Source: Nematopogon swammerdamellus (Eukaryota > Arthropoda > Insecta > Lepidoptera > Adelidae). Taken from it: DNA of 64,000 nucleotides. The stretch spans positions 658,754 to 722,753 of the forward strand of contig OX336343.1 of the NCBI GenBank assembly GCA_946902875.1, written 5' to 3'. Positions 55,396 to 64,000 of this stretch are shown piece after piece; position 1 is the first letter of the stretch; every line of letters begins with the position of its first letter. The notes beneath the pieces are model-generated. The model worked only from the letters and a program-made list of their open reading frames with translations. It was not told the origin of the DNA and did not search any database. The position numbers and the translations under genes were made by a program.

Positions 55396-55659
55396 CTTTA
55401 AAAAAATGTTTTTGTTTAATTTTATTTTGGTAAAGACTTTCCGAAATCAATGGTCGAAATACGGCTCTACACTTCAAGTTCAAATTACCTACTTTTATTG
55501 CGCAGGTACATCGGGTTTCGGCTTCATCGGCCATCGCTTTTCAGGGGCCAGGCCCACCCTGGAAAATAACCCTAGATACGCCAATGCGCGTGCTGACAGC
55601 TAAAGTCAGCTAAACCAGTAACTATTAGTTTATCTGTGCCTAAATTCCAAAACTCTGTG

Positions 55660-55865
55660 TGAGTCTGTAATACCTATCTCACACTGCTTGGCATGATCCT
55701 CTGTTATATCAAAAAGACTTCAACAATCACTCTGTAATAAATATATGGTAGAGTTGAGTGAGTACTAATGCGTATTATGTTTGCCGAAAACATGATTCCA
55801 AAGAGGATTCCATTCGATTTTCTCGATAGAAAAAAAATTACCTCCAAACATTCAATAAAATCGCT
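55660..55865 (+). repeat. Repeat flanking the transporter gene, left copy
   Basis: gtctgtaatacctatctcac, then tatatcaaaaagactt, caatcactctgta and gattttctcgata, match 63625-63830 in the same order and orientation at perhaps 75-80 percent by eye. Confidence 0.7.
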
Positions 55866-56111
55866 AGTATTCAATAAAAACTCCAGCCATTATTTCCACG
55901 GTAAAAAAAACAATTGCCTAAACTTGGAAAGCTTACGATGAAATTATCGTGTACCCTATCGTTCTCCCTTTCGTTCTCTCACCGATTCTGTATCGCCCTA
56001 TCCCGCCCCTTTTCTATCGTCGTACGTCTGGAGACAAGGAGAGAAGAGCCAACAAATTTGTGTTTAATTGATTACACCACCGTTGCGTATCATATGTTTG
56101 TTTGTTTCCAG

Positions 56112-56523
56112 GCGTGCAATTACCGCAGCCACCACCAAGTCGGACGAGAGTAATGATCGAGCGTAAGTTATAGCGACACCAGATGCAGAAGGTCTTCGGT
56201 TGTAGACCAGGAACGCTTCTACGGGGTTTTATGGAAAGGGTTCGGTGCGATTCGTCCGGAGGAGTCGATAGAGGCCGGTCATTGATGGTGGCGCGACCGA
56301 ACAAGCCCTGCACCCTCAAGTCGATCGGCGTGACGAGACAGGCGAGCCGCTATTCGGCGCGGGACCCGCGGTTAAGACGCCAGCTCCACCGACACTCGAC
56401 CCCGCTCGACTAGAGCTGCCGAGACACACCTACCGCACTCAGTATTATTAATCTAAGGTGCTATTTATAGTAGAAACCGCTTCTGTAGCTTCAAAATAAA
56501 GGAGGGAATAACAGAAAGAAAAT
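56112..56523 (+). other. 5' UTR exon part of the transporter gene
   Basis: A good acceptor (tttgtttccag, ending 56111) precedes the coding start by 412 bp, so transcription probably starts further upstream and this is the leader of the first coding exon. An in-frame TAA at 56509-56511 shows that translation does not begin earlier in this frame. A GTAAGT near 56164 could be an alternative donor. Confidence 0.5.
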
Positions 56524-57807
56524 ATGGAGCCAGATAGTGAGTGTTCCGGGACGATCGAACGGAAGAAAAACCGGACGCCCTCACCGATTATGCTAGACAA
56601 AGGAGATAGCGCCGGCGGAGTGCGAGACTCGCTGATGTCTGACTCGAACGCCGATAGCTCCGGAATAGAGCCGGACACTCCGGGCAGCAACAGCGGCAGC
56701 ATCACCTCCTACTCACCCTCTCCGGCCAGTTCCAGCAGCGAGGATCGCGCCAAACAGCGAGTGAATCGCGATACGCTTAAAAACATCGCAGATGTCGACA
56801 AAATTAGCGTTCACTACACGAACGAGACCAAGAAAAACGATGTGTTTAATATAACTGAGAATCCTTCGAATGAGGGCGTCAAGTTCGTCGGTCTCGACGA
56901 CAACGACAGCATCTGTTCGAGCGTCGGCGACGACGACGACGAAACTGATAAGCCGGAAATCCCCGACGGAGGTTGGGGCTGGATGGTAGTAGCGTCGTCG
57001 CTCGTCATCTCGATGATCGCGGACGGCATCAGCTTCTCCTTCGGTCTGCTGTACATCGAGTTCCTCGAGGAGTTCAAGGCGAGCAAGTCGAAGACGTCGT
57101 GGATCGGCAGTCTCTTCATCGCCGTGCCTCTGCTGTCAGGGCCGATCATGAGTGCTCTCGTCGACCGCTATGGCTGTCGAAGTATGACCATCCTCGGAGG
57201 GCTCATCGCGACTCTCGGCTTCGTGCTCGCTTCGATGTCGAACACGATTGAGTTGATGTACCTGACTTTCGGTGTGATTGCCGGACTCGGCCTCGGCCTC
57301 GTTTACGTGACTGCCGTCGTATCGATCGCCTACTGGTTCGACAAGAAGAGAACTTTAGCGGTGGGTCTGGGCGCGTGCGGAACGGGCGTCGGAACATTTC
57401 TGTACGCTCCGATGACTCTGTACTTTCTCAACGAGTACGGGTGGAGAGGAACGATTCTGTTGCTATCAGGAACTCTGCTGAATCTTTGCGTGTGCGGATC
57501 GATCATGCGCGACCCCGAGTGGTGGGTTCTCGAGCAGAAGAAGCACGTGGAGTCGCAACGCAAGCGTTCATCCCGCTCGGAGTCGCTCTCGGCTCGCTCT
57601 GGCGAGGGAGAGTCCGTGTTCCCGGGCGTCGAGGAACTCAAGTTTCTGATGAAGAGCGGTGAAACCCCCGAGTACATCCTGACCAAGATGGCTGCGAGCA
57701 TTCAGATGGCCGATAACCTCGAAACGACCACCAAGATGAACGCAGAAATGAAGAGCAAGACTAACTCGGTGATCCACCTGCCGACTTTCCTCAAGCAGAG
57801 CGAAAAG
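56524..57807 (+). CDS. Monocarboxylate transporter-like MFS protein, exon 1
   Basis: Start of a five-exon plus-strand gene of 846 codons for a SLC16-type proton-linked monocarboxylate transporter in the plasma membrane. The ATG (56524) has A at -3 and a stop five codons upstream. Residues 1-146 are a Ser/Asp-rich cytosolic tail. Residues 147-153 are PDGGWGW, the SLC16 signature before helix 1. Helices 1-6 follow (for example MVVASSLVISMIADGISFSF and GLIATLGFVLASM), with the family loop DRYGCR and a WF-x-x-KR-x-A-x-G block (YWFDKKRTLAVGLGACG). The exon ends within the long cytosolic loop after helix 6 at a GTGAAC donor, phase 0. Total length is above the usual 450-700 because the tail and loop are long. 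The substrate cannot be told from sequence. Confidence 0.93.
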
Positions 57808-57932
57808 GTGAACAAAATACCTATTATAATCTAAATAATTACTTAGCTGTCTAAAATGTTTTCATAAAAATACAATACCAATGTTTCTTAGGCACTTCGT
57901 CGTAGTAGCACCATAAAACTATTTGCCTTAAT

Positions 57933-57964
57933 CGCCGTCCTTGAGGGTACCCTCAAGGACGGCG
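57933..57964. repeat. Perfect 32-bp palindrome in transporter intron 1
   Basis: cgccgtccttgagggt is followed directly by its reverse complement. The centre is GGTACC. Confidence 0.97.
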
Positions 57965-58217
57965 CTGTTATTGCCGTTAATAAAGTCATTTATATACCTG
58001 GACATCTTAATGGCTGTCACTTTACCGTTGTTATGTCTAAACTAACTATGTAGTTACTCGCAGTGCGGAAAATATATATACCGTATAGAATATCGTGCAA
58101 TACATGAAAATGAAATATCTTGCGAAATATTGACCAGAGAATATATTATGTATGAGCACCTATTTACACGAAACAAAATGTCTTATGAAGTATCCTCAAA
58201 TGATCTCTGTGTTACAG

Positions 58218-58763
58218 CTGCCTATTGAAGTGCTGGAGACGTTGAGTGCCAACAAGCGTCTGTACAACATCATCTTAGAGAACTATCCCTCGCTACTCAA
58301 CTTCCGGAGTAATTCCGAACATAGGCTCCCGACTGAACCTCCTCAGGCCCACAAGCAACCCGTCACTATGTCCATGAAGCTCAAGGCCATGAAACGAGAA
58401 CGCAGCGTCGACAAGAAGGATGACGCGCTCAAGCCGATGAAGCGAGAAAAAAGCGTCGACAAGAGAGATGAAACGACGATCAAGGAAGGCGCGCTCGACA
58501 CCCTGCTGCCGATAGACGAAGGAGAGCCTGCTGTGCCGATGCGAAGACCGGTTCTGAAGAAGCAGGACAGCAAGACGACAGAGAGACGAGAGTGGTTGAG
58601 GAAGCAGTTCTCTGTGAACAACCACTACTTTAAGGACATCAGACTGCATAGGAACTCGATCATGCACCGGAACGCCATGATGAACACGTGCAAGTACCGG
58701 CTGCGCGCCTCCTCCTGTCCCAACATATATAAGAACTCCATGATTACCATCGTGGAGGAGGAG
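58218..58763 (+). CDS. Transporter exon 2, cytosolic loop
   Basis: The exon runs from a gttacag acceptor to a GTCAGT donor, 182 codons, phase 0 to 0. It encodes LPIEVLETLSANKRLYNIIL and a highly charged loop with two near copies of a 12-residue unit (MKRERSVDKKDD and MKREKSVDKRDE). A conserved YRLRASSCPNIYKNSMITIV segment before the membrane part follows. SVDK-type serines flanked by Arg could be phosphorylation sites, which is inference. Confidence 0.9.
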
Positions 58764-58814
58764 GTCAGTACATTTGGTTTAGTTGTCATCAGTTATAGAT
58801 AAATTCACAAGTGG

Positions 58815-59110
58815 ATATAATAGAGAGCTTTGTGGTGTGAAAGATGATATTATAGTGACAAGGATTGAGCAAGGAATGCTTCGGTGGTTCGGTCATGTTG
58901 GAAGAATGGATGATAGGTGACAAACAAAAGTTTATGGAACGAATGTGAGTGGAAGAGTCGGGAAGGGTTGCCCTAGACGCACATACCTGGACCAGATCGG
59001 GCGTGTGCTCAAAAAGGGTCATGTGTGTAGTAAGTACACGTAACCGACGAGCATGTATGTAGAACATATAGGTACTATGTATTGGAGGCGAATGCGTGTG
59101 TGGACGTGTT
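58815..59110 (+). mobile_element. LINE C-terminal fragment in transporter intron 2
   Basis: The plus-strand frame RELCGVKDDIIVTRIEQGML, RWFGHVGRMDDR, then after a stop [20 protein letters not shown], is the C-terminal tail of a LINE-encoded endonuclease/reverse transcriptase. A short relative lies at 14905-14990. Confidence 0.75.
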
Positions 59111-59197
59111 GTAGCAGATAATGTACGCATTTGCTAAAACTGCTCACATTTCACGATGATGGATTGATGGGATGGCCGCATAACAACCTCGGCTGTG

Positions 59198-59468
59198 TTC
59201 TGCTGGCTACACGAACTGGACCGAAAACACGAACTATTTACATAGCCATTTCGACCGACTTTTCATTCAGTGCGGTGGTAGCAACCCGGGCGGTTTAAAC
59301 ACTACCACCTAGTAACGTAAGAAGGGAGGGACCTACAGTTTTACGTGGATCGAAACCACGGTCAGCCTTCAACGGTTGAACGGTTACCTATCCATGTACT
59401 GACCGCGCCCAGGTGTGCTTATGCACAAACGACAGGCGACCGATCGCAGCACTGTGGTACCGAGGCCG
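59198..59468 (-). mobile_element. SINE (family A) with tRNA-like head
   Basis: The body caaactatttacat is spelled here cgaactatttacatagccat. It is followed by ttcattcagtgcggtggtag and, on the minus strand, a B-box-like ggtttcgatccac and an A-box-like ggtaccacagtgctgcg near 59455. It lies in transporter intron 2, antisense. Confidence 0.75.
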
Positions 59469-59563
59469 ATCTCGTAGTGAGCTCAAGTAAGAGAAGGAAA
59501 CAACAGTTGTACACCAGTTTTGCCCTGGCTTCTCCTACTGAGTGTTCTCAAATGTCTTTCCAG

Positions 59564-59785
59564 AAGTGGTACACGGAGGCTTTGGAGACGCTGAGGGGAA
59601 TGTTCGACTTCTCAATGTTCCTGGAGTTCCACTTCCTGCTGATGTCGGGCGCGACGATCCTGCTGTTCGTGTGGTTCATTGTGCCGTACTTCTACCTCGC
59701 CGAGCACATGTCGAGGCACCAGTACGCGGAGGAGGACGCCGCCAGGCTGCTCAGCATCATCGGCATCACCAACACTATCGGCATG
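59564..59785 (+). CDS. Transporter exon 3, helices 7-8
   Basis: The exon runs from a tttccag acceptor to a GTGCGC donor, 74 codons, phase 0 to 0. It encodes KWYTEALETLRGMFDFSMFL, the membrane segment LLMSGATILLFVWFIVPYFY, and EEDAARLLSIIGITNTIGM, the start of helix 8. The donor is weaker than the others but the join to the next exon (GM-VSLGW) is exact for the family. Confidence 0.9.
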
Positions 59786-59904
59786 GTGCGCGGGCGCAAG
59801 CTTACGTTTTATTTAAAAACTTTGTGATACTTTTTCTAGCTCGGAAAACATTCGTTCTTTTTTTATAGGAAGCGCGTCGTTAGGCACGTTATGCCTATGG
59901 GTGG

Positions 59905-60140
59905 ATCGGCGCCATATATCGCGCTTTCAATAAAAAAAAATGTGGCGCAGAACCACCCATAAGGTGTATAACGATGCCCATGGACATTCGAGTACATGCG
60001 GGGTTTGTGAATGCCATGGCGGCCTGAGAGGTGATTATTTTCGCCTTTCTTGAAGGACCCGAGACTGTACGCGGGGAGAAACATATGAGCAGGGAGAGCG
60101 TTCGTAATTTCAGAGTTTAGGAAGGGATGCAATCCCTGCC
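59905..60140 (-). mobile_element. LINE 3' fragment in transporter intron 3
   Basis: The minus-strand frame ITNALPAHMFLPAYSLGSFK and SGRHGIHKPRMYSNVHGHR repeats the LINE tail seen at 24056 and 48500. Confidence 0.78.
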
Positions 60141-60309
60141 CAGTGCGCGTTGTGCGTGGGTGGAAAGGGGACGGCGCGATCGCGTCAGACAGCTCCTCCG
60201 AGTACTCAAGCGATAGAACACACTCAGGACGCCGACATCCCTGCTCTTGTAACCTTCACCACCACATGTACCGTGTGGGCCGGTACTTTAAAAGAATATC
60301 CCCACTGCG

Positions 60310-60788
60310 ACGGCGTTTGGCCGAGTGGTTTGGGCATCGGGTAACTATTAAGTAATCTGTGGCATCGGCTTCTCATGCGGGAGGCCCGAGTTTCGAATCC
60401 GGTCGCCGTGTACCAATGAGTTTTTTCTGAGGAAAAAATTCACGTGCATACCTACACCTGCTGCCTCACCGCTCGGAACCGGTGTAAAACTGTAAGTAAG
60501 GGGCAAGGGATGGGCCCTTGCCCCTTACTAGGTGGTAGGCTCAAATTGTAGCCGACTGCGTTGGTACCACCATACTGGATGTAAGATGGCCGCATAGCAG
60601 CCTCGGTTGTGGAGAACACAACCGAGGCTGCTATGCTATGCTATATCTAGTCCAGTATAGCCAGCAATCCAGGGAAGTCTCATATAGCAACTACCTTCTC
60701 GGAGGTGATATTGGCTGATCGAAGCATGTGCTTTGGCCCCTCTGACTTAGCCACCAATACCGGATTACATAAAAAAAAAAAAAAAAAA
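60310..60788 (+). mobile_element. SINE (family B), full-length with poly(A) tail
   Basis: The tRNA-like head tttggccgagtggtttgggc (A-box) and gagtttcgaatccggtcgcc (B-box, about 60392-60408) is followed by the body shared with 48015-48255, including a perfect hairpin around cctcggttgtg at 60600-60632. It ends in a run of about 18 A (60770-60788). The A run ends only about 29 bp before the acceptor of transporter exon 4. Confidence 0.82.
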
Positions 60789-60817
60789 CCGCACACTCAA
60801 CTGGCGCAACATTGCAG

Positions 60818-61103
60818 GTGAGCTTGGGCTGGGCAGGAGACCAGCCATGGATGAACGTGACCAAGGCGTACTCGGCTTGCCTCATCGTGTGCGGAGTGTG
60901 CGCCGGCGTCTACCCGCTCATCACGCCCTACTACTGGCTCATGATGGTGGACTCGGCGCTCTTCGGCCTCTCCTTCGCGAGCACCTTCTCCTTCACGCCA
61001 GCCATCTTGGTCGAGCTGATCCCGCTGGAGAAGTTCACGACTGCGTACGGGCTGATGCTCCTGTGCCAGGGCATCGGACATCTTATAGGGCCTCCACTTT
61101 CAG
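60818..61103 (+). CDS. Transporter exon 4, helices 9-11
   Basis: The exon runs from a cattgcag acceptor to a GTTAGT donor, 286 nt, phase 0 to 1. It encodes VSLGWAGDQPWMNVTKAYSA and CLIVCGVCAGVYPLI, then FTPAILVELIPLEKFTTAYG and LMLLCQGIGHLIGPPLS. G-D-x-x-W and the E-L-I-P-L-E-x-F-T-x-A-Y-G block are typical of the C-terminal bundle of SLC16 proteins. Confidence 0.92.
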
Positions 61104-61239
61104 GTTAGTGTTACGCTATCTTCTACTTCACAAAACTCTACACTTGCTGGACTGACAGACAACGCACAGCCTAAACCGATGGGTCTAGTTAGAAGCATGA
61201 GATTTTGCATAGGATTCCTTAATAACGTAGGTGAGCACT

Positions 61240-61510
61240 AAGGAACCATTTTTGAAAATTGATGATTTTCAAAGGGAAGGGAGGGAAGGAGGGAACAACA
61301 CGTCCATACAAGAAACGTGCTAAGAATCGAATAGTACATATTCACGCTTCTGAATAATAGATGGCGCGGCGCCATAGGCCACAGATAGTTATATTTTGCA
61401 TTATAGAAAGACAAAATATAGGTGAATATGGTTTTTTGACAGGTATGGTATAGCGGATCTACGGAACCTTCCGTGCGCGAGTAAAACTCGCACTTGACCG
61501 ATTTTTTTCA
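61240..61510 (-). mobile_element. ccggccaagtgcgag repeat, inverted, in transporter intron 4
   Basis: cggaaccttccgtgcgcgag then taaaactcgcacttgaccga is the inverse of the repeat head. A single MITE end (aaagaagtataacttcaat) follows at 61512. Confidence 0.72.
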
Positions 61511-61787
61511 TAACGCTCTTAAAGAAGTATAACTTCAATAATGATTCTCCAACCTCTACTCCAATTTAAGGTTCAAATTGGACCAACGCTGTCGTGAAAG
61601 TTATGCGCGTCTGGATGTATAGGATCATTTTGTACGGAGAAACGGAGCATCGCCTCTAGTGATGATTTGCGAACTTCGTTTCTCCATACAAAATTATGCG
61701 GAGAACACGGCGTACCGTAGTGTAGCGTAGTAGGTTAAATCTCGTGATTAGGGTACTGTTCTCCTATCGTGATGTGTATGCTCGCAG

Positions 61788-61990
61788 GGCTGATCTTCGA
61801 CGTGACGAAGCAGTGGGACCTGTCCTTCTACATGGCGGGGCTGTGGATCGTCGTCTCCGGGCTGCTGGTGGCCGTCATCCCGCTGTCCGGCAACTTCCGC
61901 ATCTACGGCTCCGCGCCGCTCGAGAAGGACCTAGAGCGCTTGTCTCAGCTGTCGCAGGTCTCTCAGAAGGACAGCACCAGCGTCGCTTAG
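61788..61990 (+). CDS. Transporter exon 5 with stop codon
   Basis: The exon follows a gctcgcag acceptor and completes a split Gly codon. It encodes GLIFDVTKQWDLSFYMAGLW and the last helix (VVSGLLVAVIPLSG), then a cytosolic tail ending LSQVSQKDSTSVA with TAG at 61988-61990. The final 50 bases are the first unit of the 59-bp tandem repeat. Confidence 0.9.
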
Positions 61991-62294
61991 ACTCGCGCTT
62001 GTCTCAGCTGTCGCAGGTCTCTCAGAAGCACAGCACCAGCGTCGCTTAGACTCGCGCTTGTCTCAGCTGTCGCAGGTCTCTCAGAAGGACAGCACCAGCG
62101 TCGCTTAGACTCGCGCTTGTCTCAGCTGTCGCAGGTCTCTCAGAAGGACAGCACCAGCGTCGCTTAGACTCGCGCTTGTCTCAGCTGTCGCAGGTCTCTC
62201 AGAAGGACAGCACCAGCGTCGCTTAGACTCGCGCTTGTCTCAGCTGTCGCAGGTCTCTCAGAAGGACAGCACCAGCGTCGCTTAGACTCGCGCT
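61941..62294 (+). repeat. 59-bp tandem repeat, six copies, containing the stop codon
   Basis: Units begin at 61941, 62000, 62059, 62118, 62177 and 62236 with an exact 59-bp step and a single-base difference (gaagcac in the second unit). Each unit repeats the last 16 codons plus TAG of the transporter. The edges share gcgct (agagcgcttg at the left, ctcgcgctcg at the right), so the array probably began by microhomology-mediated duplication. Each unit also carries tctcag and cgcag, which resemble splice acceptors. Confidence 0.95.
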
Positions 62295-62619
62295 CGCCCC
62301 TCCAGTGTCCAGTGGTGGTGGCTCGGATCAGCTGGGGAAAGGCTTCAGTCTGTGTTTCCTATGGGATTATTTCGGAAGAACGGTACAGCTATGGGGCCTC
62401 GATCTGGCATACATGATCTGATCACTGTACTCGCAAGAGTGCAGGGATAGACGTCTGGATTTTATAGCCGGAAGGCTGGTATTTCCGGACGTCTATAAAC
62501 AAAACGTAAGAGAGAAATATATGATAGTAAATCAATCTTGGCCCCTCCAGTGTCACGCCCGACCGACTAGGCTTCAGCCGATATTACATTTGTGAAGTCA
62601 CATCGTATTTATTTTTTTA

Positions 62620-63170
62620 TGGATACGCGAAACACTTGGCGCGCCGTCAGTGTGGATTGTTGAGCCGACGACGACGCCCAAAAGCATACGGTTTAGAACG
62701 GGGGCTGCGAATGCCGTGCCGGCGTGACAGATGCCTTTTTACGATTCTCATAAAAAGGCATCTGTCATACGAGATCCTAAGTCATACGCTGAAGGAAACA
62801 CATCGGGAGGAAGTGCATTCCAGAGTTTCGCAGTGCGGAAGATAGAAGAAATACTGGAGCGCTTAGTCCGCACTTTAGGCAGCTCTACGTAAGTAAAGGG
62901 ATGCATTCCCTGTCTGCTACGAGTGGGAAACAGGCCCTCAGAGCATTCGCCGTTGAACAGTCGATAGAACACACTTAGTTGAACCAATGTCTCTACGGAG
63001 CTGCAAAGGTTCAAGTTTGCAGGACACTTCAAAGTCGTTAACTTGGCCAAGTGCACGTCTTTGTATCGAGTCTAACAAGCCAAGTCGATACTGAGCAGCC
63101 CCACTCCAAAGATGCGAGCAATACTCCACGCATGACCTCACCTGTGACTTATATCTATTAAGCATACATA
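62620..63170 (-). mobile_element. LINE C-terminal fragment downstream of the transporter
   Basis: The minus-strand frame YKSQVRSCVEYCSHLWSGAA, LLDSIQRRALGQVNDFEVSC, LQLRRDIGSTKCVLS, then with a frame change FRTAKLWNALPPDVFPSAYD, is a Jockey/CR1-type RT tail. A hairpin at 62723-62768 (agatgcctttttacg and its inverse) interrupts it. Confidence 0.82.
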
Positions 63171-63624
63171 CATACAGACAGACGTTCCCTTTGATAAGAA
63201 GTAGAGATAGAGATAGAGATAGAAATGCGATTTAGGAATGCAACGATGTTTTTACAAATGTATCATCGGCTTTTTAGATGCATTAGAAAACGCTCTCTCG
63301 GACCTAACCAATGCACTTTGGAAATTTATTCGAATTTTTGAAAGTTAGTAAACAATTTTAGGAATTTGGAAATATTCAGTTTAATATTTAAATATTACGG
63401 TTCGCGGAATGTGGTTGGAAAAGCACGGACGGACATGAAGGCAATACGGAATGAGATACAATATGGAAAGTTTTCAAGTAATTTTATGCCTCTATACAAG
63501 TTATTGCTAGTCAATATTTACCATATTCTTACACATTGAAAGAGATACTACTTACATGTTTGTTGAATTATAACCACACATAATATTATTAATTAATGTG
63601 GCTCTTTCTTTCTACTCTTAAGAG

Positions 63625-63830
63625 TCGGTAATACCTCACTCACATTGCTTCGCACGCTCCTAAACTATGTTATATCAAAAATACTGCACCAATCACTCTG
63701 TTCTGTTATTATAAATATATAAGGTAAAGTTGAGTACTACTGAGTACTAGTATCTTGTTTGTCAAAAACGTGATTCCATTACATTTTCTCGATATAAAAA
63801 AATTTCAAAGGTACCTCTAAACCGTACCGT
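63625..63830 (+). repeat. Repeat flanking the transporter gene, right copy
   Basis: gtcggtaatacctcactcac, ttatatcaaaaatactgcac, caatcactctgtt and acattttctcgatata match 55660-55865 in the same order. The remainder to 64000 shows nothing recognised. Confidence 0.7.
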
Positions 63831-64000
63831 ACCGTAACCGTAAAATTTATCATTCGTATATTATACAAGTGATAGATAACATACTAACGAAATTTTAAGG
63901 GGTGATTTTACAACAGTTACTTTTATACTTAAGTCTTATTCTGCGGTAGAAAATAAGCCAGCGCCGTCTTCTAGCCCCACCCATCTGTTTATTTTTCTAC

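Larger units (their letters stand above)
52185..55605. repeat. Inverted flanks around the second RTE copy
   Basis: gcgcgtgctcattggcgtat followed by tagagg at 52187 and the inverse (ctagatacgccaatgcgcgt) at about 55571-55590 flank the RTE copy, with gtgggc-rich blocks just inside on both sides. They may be the ends of a composite element or two copies of a repeat. Confidence 0.5.

Noticed and set aside
57330..57701. Minus-strand 123-codon frame
   Set aside because: Antisense shadow of transporter exon 1.
60310..60412. tRNA gene with A- and B-box
   Set aside because: An extra block of about 30 bp disrupts the cloverleaf, and the sequence continues into a dispersed body with a poly(A) tail, so it is a SINE head.

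Overview
This is a repeat-rich animal nuclear window, most likely from a moth or butterfly. Protein-coding sequence is split by introns with GT-AG borders, and the AT-rich intergenic DNA is packed with retrotransposons, SINEs and inverted-repeat DNA elements. The lepidopteran assignment is an inference. It rests on the insect-type ribosomal protein S24 and on repeat families whose style (a repeat starting ccggccaagtgcgag, RTE, Jockey and R4-like LINEs, abundant foldback MITEs) I associate with Lepidoptera. No bacterial, organellar or viral genes were seen.

Three host genes could be assembled exon by exon, with reading phase checked at every junction. (1) RpS24, plus strand, 10776-14851: four coding exons, 132 codons, a pyrimidine-rich promoter start and an AATAAA signal. 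(2) A ZAD-type C2H2 zinc-finger transcription factor, minus strand, 31155-21453: the ZAD is split over two exons, followed by an acidic/Gly-rich linker and six fingers. Its second ZAD exon lies in a five-copy tandem array, of which only the copy at 27495-27621 joins in frame to the next exon. (3) A monocarboxylate-transporter-like MFS protein, plus strand, 56524-61990: five coding exons, 846 codons, and a 59-bp tandem repeat that copies its own stop codon. A THAP-domain exon (37151-37248) and a doubtful short exon (36425-36595, minus) are further coding candidates.

Layout: 1-9100 holds AT-rich DNA, a decayed P-superfamily transposase next to a 546-bp triplicated segment, and several foldback elements. 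9200-14900 holds a TIR element and RpS24. 15700-18800 holds two LINEs in opposite orientation. 21080-31160 holds a hAT MITE with target duplication and the zinc-finger gene, whose introns carry MITEs, LINE ends and SINEs. 31440-36130 is an R4-like LINE with a restriction-like endonuclease domain, plus two detached C-terminal fragments. 36880-40390 holds nested inverted repeats around the THAP exon and a short MITE that shares its ends. 40560-51200 has candidate promoter islands and many palindromic elements. 51200-55605 holds two RTE LINE copies, one with an internal inverted block. 55660-63830 is the transporter gene between two diverged repeats.

The genes show no shared pathway: a ribosomal protein, a presumed transcription factor and a membrane transporter. 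The most striking property of the window is the repeated tandem duplication of coding segments (59 bp x6, about 160 bp x5, 546 bp x3, 166 bp x2), at least three with short microhomology at their edges, and dense nesting of terminal-inverted-repeat elements, one of which carries a THAP DNA-binding exon.
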